This document shows positions 59,034 through 64,000 of a stretch of DNA of 64,000 nucleotides, in pieces. The DNA is taken from assembly GCA_948288625.1 (NCBI GenBank), contig CAOHYA010000001.1:862387-926386 (forward strand), given 5' to 3'. The notes beneath the pieces are model-generated. The model was given only the letters and a program-made list of their open reading frames with translations, was not told the origin of the DNA and did no database searches. Numbering within the stretch: the first letter of the stretch is position 1; each line of letters begins with the position of its first letter. Origin of the DNA: an uncultured Candidatus Saccharibacteria bacterium (GTDB taxonomy: Bacteria; Patescibacteriota; Saccharimonadia; Saccharimonadales; Saccharimonadaceae). Both the position numbers and the translations under genes were made by a program.

Positions 59034-59564
59034 ATGTCACGTTCTCAACGCTTCGTATTCTCTAAGAAAACTATCCTCATCGCTAGTATTGGAGCGGTAG
59101 TCATAAGTAGCGGTGTGATTACAAGCGCACTAATGTATCAAAACGATAATACTCAAAAAAGTGGCGATACTGTAGCGAAAAATGTTGATGAGCCTCAATT
59201 TGGTACCGTGTTACCAAATGGAAAAACAGCCGATAACCTTGGCGGCTGGACTCGTATCAGCCCACCTGAAAACGACCCGGTGTATGCCTATACCGACTCG
59301 ATTAACAAGATACCGATTACTGTCAGCCAACAACCACTACCCACTTCTTTTAAAACTAACCAAGAGGCGCAGGTGGCCGAACTTGCTAAAAAGTTCAATG
59401 CCACGGCCGCTATTAATGCCGGTAAGACCAAGGCCTATGTAGGTACGTCCGCCAAAGGGCCTCAATCCGTCATCTTCGCTAAGAACAATTTATTGATACT
59501 TATAAAGTCTGAACAAAAAATAGAAGACTCCGCCTGGGCGGAGTACATCAATTCGCTACGCTGA
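59034..59564 (+). CDS. Bitopic membrane protein after the large surface protein
   Basis: A 176-residue protein with one helix near residues 12-35, then an outer domain with FGTVLPNGKTADNLGGWTRI, DPVYAYTDSINKIPITVSQQ and AINAGKTKAYVGTSAKGPQS. The pattern with paired strands near NKIPITVSQQPLP is found in small secreted proteins of this lineage. The ATG at 59034 is 44 nt after the stop of the surface protein gene. A hairpin-like ACTCCGCC/GGCGGAGT near the end is inside the coding region. Confidence 0.7.
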   Translation: MSRSQRFVFSKKTILIASIGAVVISSGVITSALMYQNDNTQKSGDTVAKNVDEPQFGTVLPNGKTADNLGGWTRISPPENDPVYAYTDSINKIPITVSQQPLPTSFKTNQEAQVAELAKKFNATAAINAGKTKAYVGTSAKGPQSVIFAKNNLLILIKSEQKIEDSAWAEYINSLR

Positions 59565-59571
59565 TCAATTG

Positions 59572-60159
59572 CTAGTCGTTCGTTTTCTTATATTCTTGAA
59601 TTGAGTTCGCAACTTTACCGTCGGTTTTCAAGTTTTCGTAGAATAACACTTGGTCTTTCGAAAGAATCATTTCATCCTCTGGCCCATGAATTTCATCACC
59701 AAGCTTGATGAGCTGCACGTTACTTTCATCGCTCGATGTTTGCTGGGGGTTTGTTTCTTCCCCATCACTTGACTGTGTCTGTAGGTAGAAAATATCTGTC
59801 AACTTCATGTATTCATCATTCAGTAAGCTGAGTTTACCAAAATACACCTGGCCGTTCGTAAAGAACACAGCCTGGTATTTGTTGGTATCGATAGCCGCGC
59901 CGCCCTTATTCATATTCGAGAAAGCAAACCAGGCCGCCAAAGCAACAACGACAGCTGCGATAATCAGAAATAGAGGAAGTTTTGAACGTTTTGAAGCTTT
60001 TTCAGCCTTTGGCGAACGTTGCGCCGGGGCGGTTCGCTCGACAGGCTTTGGCTCTTGGCGGACCGCTTGCGGCTCTTCGGGCTGGCGATATGCTGGCTCA
60101 GGCCTATTAACCGGTCGTCGATCTGCCGGTCGTGAAACACGAAACGGTCCTTCATCCAT
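59572..60159 (-). CDS. Membrane protein with cytoplasmic Pro/Arg-rich start, lineage-restricted
   Basis: About 195 residues. The first 65 residues are rich in Pro, Arg and Glu, a helix follows near residues 60-82, and then the outer domain with KYQAVFFTNGQVYFGKLSLL, DIFYLQ and VQLIKLGDEIHGPEDEM. The motif FFTNGQVYFGKL is familiar from hypothetical Saccharibacteria proteins. The ATG at 60159 has a TTGGAG site 8-9 nt upstream and is better than one 21 nt further up. Confidence 0.75.
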   Translation of the reverse strand: MDEGPFRVSRPADRRPVNRPEPAYRQPEEPQAVRQEPKPVERTAPAQRSPKAEKASKRSKLPLFLIIAAVVVALAAWFAFSNMNKGGAAIDTNKYQAVFFTNGQVYFGKLSLLNDEYMKLTDIFYLQTQSSDGEETNPQQTSSDESNVQLIKLGDEIHGPEDEMILSKDQVLFYENLKTDGKVANSIQEYKKTND

Positions 60160-60243
60160 AACTACTTCTCCAATTTCCAATTCTTATTGGCTCTATCATA
60201 GCATAAGGGGTATAAACTCATCAATTGGAGGTATACTGTTCTT

Positions 60244-60510
60244 ATGATAACCCGACAACTTCTCAGCGGTACTGTTCATAAAATACCAGCCGACCTTAAA
60301 AAGGCCTTACTCAGTAATGCAGCCGGCTTAGCGGCTTGGAACGATATCACGCCCCTGGCTCGTAACGAGTGGATCTGCTGGGTGGAGGGGGCAAAGTTAA
60401 TTAAAACTCGTCAGCGCCGGGTTGAAAGAACTCACACCGAACTTGCCGAAGGGGTGCGACGACCTTGTTGCTGGCCGGGCTGCATGCACCGCGAGCGAAA
60501 CGGTAAATAA
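60244..60510 (+). CDS. YdeI/OmpD-associated-like small protein
   Basis: An 88-residue protein that ends in ICWVEGAKLIKTRQRRVERT, then LAEGVRRPCCWPGCMHRERN. This is the typical end of YdeI/OmdA proteins (AK-TRxRR then G-R-PCCWxGC-HR). Cysteine pairs may bind metal. The N-terminal half is a helix with ALLSNAAGLAAWNDITPL. TATACT (60232-60237) ends 6 nt before the ATG, so the mRNA is leaderless. Confidence 0.85.
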   Translation: MITRQLLSGTVHKIPADLKKALLSNAAGLAAWNDITPLARNEWICWVEGAKLIKTRQRRVERTHTELAEGVRRPCCWPGCMHRERNGK

Positions 60511-60945
60511 TTACTTTTCTTCGAGTAGCGTACTGAGGTTATGACCGATAACGCTTTCGATAGTCGCGCCGCCATCGACGGAAATATTGAACGTCGAGGC
60601 AAATTCTTGCTGGCCTTCAGATCCGCCCTCGATTCCTTCGACGACATCGATTCCGGATGACGTAAGCTGTATGCCTACGTAAATTTTCGCTTCGGCTGTG
60701 GCCCGCTCTCGCGTCTGAATGTAGCCTTTATCGATCAAAAAGGTAAATGCGTTCAATACGTCCGTAGATACAGGGTTGATATCGAGTAAGTTGTTTGTCA
60801 GCCATTTCTTATCACTGGTGACATAAAGCCCGCCGCTCTTCCTATCGACGAAGCCTAATTGGCGATACTTCATGGTGAGCGGAACGGTACGCTGCAACTG
60901 ATAGAAATACAGTAATATCTTTCCTGCTGTTTCTTTGATGGTCAC
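60511..60945 (-). CDS. Hypothetical winged-helix-like protein
   Basis: A 144-residue soluble protein. The middle region (VLNAFTFLIDKGYIQTRERA, then KIYVGIQLTSSGIDVVEGI) looks like a winged helix with wing strands, but no family is recognised. The N-terminal half starts with a hydrophobic helix (AGKILLYFYQLQRT). The GTG start has an AAGGAG site 7 nt upstream. Its end abuts the YdeI-like gene tail to tail. Confidence 0.65.
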   Translation of the reverse strand: MTIKETAGKILLYFYQLQRTVPLTMKYRQLGFVDRKSGGLYVTSDKKWLTNNLLDINPVSTDVLNAFTFLIDKGYIQTRERATAEAKIYVGIQLTSSGIDVVEGIEGGSEGQQEFASTFNISVDGGATIESVIGHNLSTLLEEK

Positions 60946-61053
60946 CTTCTCACTCCTTCATTTTCTCGGCACATTCAGTAAATAGCTATGCCCTTGCTGA
61001 GCAGTCTGTGTAGCCAGTATACACTTTATTATATCCCAGGAGTAGCTAAAAGG

Positions 61054-61749
61054 TCAGGCAACTTCTATATCAGCCGTAATAGCATGATGGTCCGAAAGCA
61101 CCGTGCCCTCGGATGTAAATATATTTTTGAAAGAATATGTTTTTGGAATTAAAAAGTAATCAATGCGCTTATTCGTTTTCGGGAAGGAGATATATTCAAA
61201 TTCTGTCGAGCAATAATATTTCTCTTTCCAGATGTCACCCAACATTTCAAGGTGACTGAGATTGAAATCACCTACGATCATTCGCTCCTCGCCACGTGCT
61301 TCTAAGATTTCCAGTGTTTCTTTTAGATGAGCCGTAGCAAAGTCAACCGTATCGGTAAGCGAAAAGTGAATGTTGGCAAGTTTTACATCTTCGCCTTCTA
61401 CGTCGAGGTCGATCATTTGCACGATCCGGTTATGCTCGTCGCCAGCCGCCTGCTTCAAAATCACCGTGTCGGTGTAAGTGACCGGATACTTGCTCAACAA
61501 AGCCAGCCCTTCTCTATACGTATCGTATTTAGTGCTCAACTGCAGGCGAGTCACGGCACTATGTGACTGAGGATATTGCAGTGTCTGGTTCAATAACTGA
61601 ACCTGATTGAAGGCAGATATGGTAGGTAAAAATACTACTTCTTGAAAAACGATGATATCGGGATTTATCGACTGGATATAGTCGGTTATAACTGATTGAC
61701 GAACGTCCCAGTTAGTAAATTCTTGCAGGTTTAAGGTAGTTATTCTCAT
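61054..61749 (-). CDS. Endonuclease/exonuclease/phosphatase (EEP) family protein
   Basis: A 231-residue protein. EEP motifs are TTLNLQEFTNW, DIIVFQEVV (catalytic Glu), VKLANIHFSL (His), ERMIVGDFNLSHLE (Asp and Asn) and the final LSDHHAITADI (catalytic Asp-His). The fold has DNase, phosphodiesterase or phosphatase members, and there is no domain or signal peptide that indicates which. TACACT (61756-61761) ends 6 nt before the ATG (leaderless). Confidence 0.88.
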   Translation of the reverse strand: MRITTLNLQEFTNWDVRQSVITDYIQSINPDIIVFQEVVFLPTISAFNQVQLLNQTLQYPQSHSAVTRLQLSTKYDTYREGLALLSKYPVTYTDTVILKQAAGDEHNRIVQMIDLDVEGEDVKLANIHFSLTDTVDFATAHLKETLEILEARGEERMIVGDFNLSHLEMLGDIWKEKYYCSTEFEYISFPKTNKRIDYFLIPKTYSFKNIFTSEGTVLSDHHAITADIEVA

Positions 61750-61761
61750 CTATTCAGTGTA

Positions 61762-62742
61762 TCAATTCTTTTGTAAAAGCTTCAATACGGATTGCTCATC
61801 AACGCTCAAATACTTTTTTGGCTTTATAGTCGCGATAGCTTCGCGTAGTTTTGGAAGTGTCGTGCCCGTTTCGTATGCCTTCAAAACCCTCGGGTCTATA
61901 TAAGAACTTTTAGCGACTGCCGGTGTGTTACCGAGCCGTTTCGCGACACGTTTCACGATAGCCGCGAAGGCTTTCTTACGAGCAGTCTGGCTTGCATTTT
62001 CTTCTAGTTCATCCTTCAAAATTGCACTGGTAGCTAGTAACGTACCGCCCCAAGTACGAAAATCTTTCGCAGTAAATTCTTCGCCCATATGCATTTTTAT
62101 ATATTCGTTTACATCACTTGCGTGGAGGTCGTGCATAACGCCCTTCTTATCCTGGTATCGAAATATTTCATAACCTGGTAATTCATCGAGCTGTTTGATG
62201 ATCCGGGCAATGGTTGGGTCGCTAATGGTTTTTACATGCTTTTGGCCACTCTTACCGACGAAATCAAAGGTGACCTGCGTACGGTCGATCGTGGCGTGTT
62301 TGGAACGAAGTGTCGTTACCCCGTAAGTTTGATGTTCTTTAGCGTAGCGGTCACTTCCAACCCTAAAGTACGCTTCGTCAATAAGCTTCACGATACAGGC
62401 GAGTACTTTTTGCTTACCCAAGCGCTTACGCGCCAAGTCTTTATCGATTTGTCGACGAAGGGCCGGCAAATGTTCGGCAAAACGTAATATACGATCAAAT
62501 TTGAGTTTTTCTTGCCTCAAACGAAAGTTCGGGTGATAAATAGATTGCAAACGACCCGCTGCATCATAGCCCCGGGCCTGTACTTTGGATGATTTAGCTT
62601 TGGAGATTTCAACATTCTCCCATGCAGGTGGAATAACTAATTTATTAATACGGTCAATTTCAGATTCATCGGTAATTCTCTCACCATTTAAGAAATAATG
62701 GTATTCATTTCCGGCTTTTTTTCGAGTAATGTAGGTAGTCAT
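61762..62742 (-). CDS. DNA topoisomerase IB (poxvirus/bacterial type)
   Basis: A 326-residue type IB topoisomerase. The N-terminal domain has LVIPPAWENVEI, the catalytic domain YDAAGRLQSIYHPNFR, IVKLIDEAYFRVGSDRYA (Arg), TLRSKHATI (Lys/Arg), DFRTWGGTLLA (the second Arg) and the active-site Tyr in SSYIDPRVL near residue 286. The enzyme relaxes supercoils through a 3'-phosphotyrosine. It is found in a few bacteria by transfer. It is transcribed in the same direction as the EEP gene with 12 nt between. Confidence 0.92.
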   Translation of the reverse strand: MTTYITRKKAGNEYHYFLNGERITDESEIDRINKLVIPPAWENVEISKAKSSKVQARGYDAAGRLQSIYHPNFRLRQEKLKFDRILRFAEHLPALRRQIDKDLARKRLGKQKVLACIVKLIDEAYFRVGSDRYAKEHQTYGVTTLRSKHATIDRTQVTFDFVGKSGQKHVKTISDPTIARIIKQLDELPGYEIFRYQDKKGVMHDLHASDVNEYIKMHMGEEFTAKDFRTWGGTLLATSAILKDELEENASQTARKKAFAAIVKRVAKRLGNTPAVAKSSYIDPRVLKAYETGTTLPKLREAIATIKPKKYLSVDEQSVLKLLQKN

Positions 62743-62908
62743 AGGTCAAGGTCGTAACTGTCATTGAGGATGTTGGGTGGACATTAATTTGTTTATTCGC
62801 GCAGTATTATATAAACAAATTTACGTTGAGAGCGGTTCTCTTATATGCAGGCCTTCGAGGACGACCCCATTGTTTTACGTTTCGTATAGTCTTTGACATG
62901 GTATTCCT

Positions 62909-63106
62909 TTATGAATGAATTCGTTGTGCCCATAAGTTATTAAGGCTTTCAAGTGCCGTGAAGATATTTGAACTTCGTTGATCTCGTACGACGATCTTTC
63001 GTACTGGCTTTAGTTCAAGTAGGTCAAGCTCTGGAAATTTCTGAGCTTTTTTTTCTTTGAAGGCACGGATCTTATCTGCTAATTCAGCTCCTGCGTACTG
63101 GTTCAT
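62909..63106 (-). CDS. Small hypothetical protein (65 residues)
   Basis: A 65-residue charged helical protein (MNQYAGAELADKIRAFKEKK start, DLLELKPVRKIVV middle). An AAGGGAG ribosome site lies about 6 nt before the ATG. No family recognised. The 166 nt between it and topoisomerase IB hold no recognised feature. Confidence 0.55.
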   Translation of the reverse strand: MNQYAGAELADKIRAFKEKKAQKFPELDLLELKPVRKIVVRDQRSSNIFTALESLNNLWAQRIHS

Positions 63107-63252
63107 GAAATGCTCCCTTTTTTTATAATATCCCTGTGGTGTAAGTAACAGTATGATCGAATAAGCAAAAGAAGAATGTATCGCATCTCACTAAAATTGT
63201 GTTAATTTTCTTACATAACCAAAAAAACACTTTATACTAGGGAGAGTACCCT

Positions 63253-63915
63253 ATGAATATACTTGTCGACACCCTCCGTAATACAAGCCAAATCCGCCTC
63301 TTTAAAAAAGGATCGGCTATCTTGTTTCAAGGCGAAATCCCTCGTAAAGCCTTTATTATTCGTGATGGCGTCGTGCGGGCTTATACAGTCAAGACATCAG
63401 GAGAAGAATCAACCATTGCCCTATTTACTAAAGATGACGTCTTTCCTCTCTCCTGGCTTTTCGAGGCGAATTCCAATAGCCTTTTTTACTATGAAGCGGT
63501 GACCGATGTGCGCGTTATAGGCGTAGCTAAAGATGATTTCAATAAAGCCCTTACCAACGACCCCAAGCAGCTCTCAGAGATGCTTAGATACGTCAGCAGA
63601 CAATACACGTCCATGCTCGTCCGTATTACCGGGCTTAGCCAATCGCGAGCAATCGAAAAGATTAGTTTCACTTTTTATTACCTACTGTTTCGTTATGGTA
63701 TCGAGTCGTCTGCCGGCATGCATCAAATCGATTTGAAATTGAACCATCTTATGATCGCGAACCTTACTGGCCTGACCCGCGAAAGCACCACGACTAACCT
63801 TAAGGTGCTAAAAGAAAAAGGTATTATTACCTATACTCGCTCATCTTTCTCGGTGAATAAGCGAAAACTCGAGAATTTTATTGGAGAAGATGGTTTTCGA
63901 GAACTTAACCTTTAA
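63253..63915 (+). CDS. Crp/Fnr family transcriptional regulator (second copy)
   Basis: A 220-residue regulator with an N-terminal cyclic-nucleotide-like barrel (FKKGSAILFQGEIPRKAFII) and a C-terminal winged helix with NHLMIANLTGLTRESTTTNL. It lacks Fnr cysteines and the cyclic AMP phosphate cassette. A TATACT box and GGGAGAG lie just upstream of the ATG at 63253. It is a paralogue of the regulator at 15347. Confidence 0.88.
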   Translation: MNILVDTLRNTSQIRLFKKGSAILFQGEIPRKAFIIRDGVVRAYTVKTSGEESTIALFTKDDVFPLSWLFEANSNSLFYYEAVTDVRVIGVAKDDFNKALTNDPKQLSEMLRYVSRQYTSMLVRITGLSQSRAIEKISFTFYYLLFRYGIESSAGMHQIDLKLNHLMIANLTGLTRESTTTNLKVLKEKGIITYTRSSFSVNKRKLENFIGEDGFRELNL

Positions 63916-64000
63916 GCTTTTCAGCTAAAGTGGACTCAACCATTCTTAATAATTCTTTGGGGGAAGCGAGCGATTTAAGCACATAGCGTTCGGCACCAAG
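63905..64000 (-). CDS. Response regulator receiver domain, C-terminal end (cut by window)
   Basis: The last 31 codons of a gene that enters the window from the right. The sequence GAERYVLKSLASPKELLRMV is the end of a REC domain with the conserved Lys (YVLK) and last helix. The stop is at 63905-63907, overlapping the Crp/Fnr gene end by 11 nt. The domain content upstream is not visible. Confidence 0.75.
   Translation of the reverse strand, partial: LGAERYVLKSLASPKELLRMVESTLAEKLKG

Noticed and set aside
59526..59545. Hairpin ACTCCGCC/GGCGGAGT as a terminator
   Set aside because: It lies within the coding end of the 59034 gene and has no T-run.
1..64000. CRISPR array, rRNA, phage or insertion sequence
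   Set aside because: No regularly spaced repeats, no rRNA-like segments, and no integrase or intact transposase genes were seen.

Overview
The window looks like a chromosomal segment of a Patescibacteria (CPR) genome, most probably a Candidatus Saccharibacteria (TM7) relative. The reasons are the compact gene packing, many lineage-restricted small proteins, a type IV pilus operon beside recX/recA, an archaeal-type AspRS, an archaeal-type CarS-like cytidylyltransferase, and many SKxYxC-free secreted proteins of the kind seen in these episymbionts. TGA is an ordinary stop throughout (pilM and atpA both end in TGA in ATGA overlaps), which argues against the SR1/Gracilibacteria code.

Layout. 1-6.1 kb: pilus assembly (pilC end, pilM, pilN, pilO, a small membrane protein, a PRC-barrel protein, a pseudopilin) interleaved with recX-recA. 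6-14 kb: ruvB-ruvA, a degenerate transposase-like gene, ruvC, a frameshifted lamin-tail surface protein, yebC, and a Y-family polymerase with a small partner. 14-24 kb: three tRNAs, all with a CAT anticodon (elongator Met, initiator Met, probable Ile2), two regulators/membrane proteins, an operon with an unusual FAD oxidoreductase, an esterase-like pseudogene, and a lipid group (CDP-alcohol transferase, CarS-like, lipid kinase). 24-40 kb: housekeeping and repair (murC, MazG, NUDIX, HD, mutY-like, alkA-like, aspS, trpS), two MFS transporters, DsbA-like, msrA/msrB. 40.6-48.8 kb: a secreted-protein cluster in which two DUF916-like membrane-anchored proteins sit beside four secreted proteins sharing a C-terminal module, resembling the Firmicutes WxL system. 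48.9-59.6 kb: an F1-type ATPase operon (epsilon, beta, gamma, alpha, delta-like, a soluble coiled-coil protein, and a secreted protein ending in a c-subunit-like hairpin) with no recognisable F0 a subunit or normal c or b subunit, flanked by large surface proteins. 59.6-64 kb: small conserved proteins, a nuclease, topoisomerase IB, a Crp/Fnr regulator and the end of a response regulator.

The strongest candidate for a new system is the F1-like ATPase operon. Its catalytic head is intact, but the membrane part is replaced by a coiled-coil protein without a membrane helix and by a protein with a large extracytoplasmic domain on a two-helix hairpin. This suggests ATP-driven work on the cell surface rather than ATP synthesis, but it is inference only.

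Two expression features recur. More than fifteen genes have a -10 hexamer (TATAAT, TATACT and relatives) ending 6-7 nt before the start codon, so they should be transcribed as leaderless mRNAs, while the secreted-protein genes and the ATPase operon use Shine-Dalgarno sites. Six convergent gene pairs overlap by exactly the four bases of their two stop codons.
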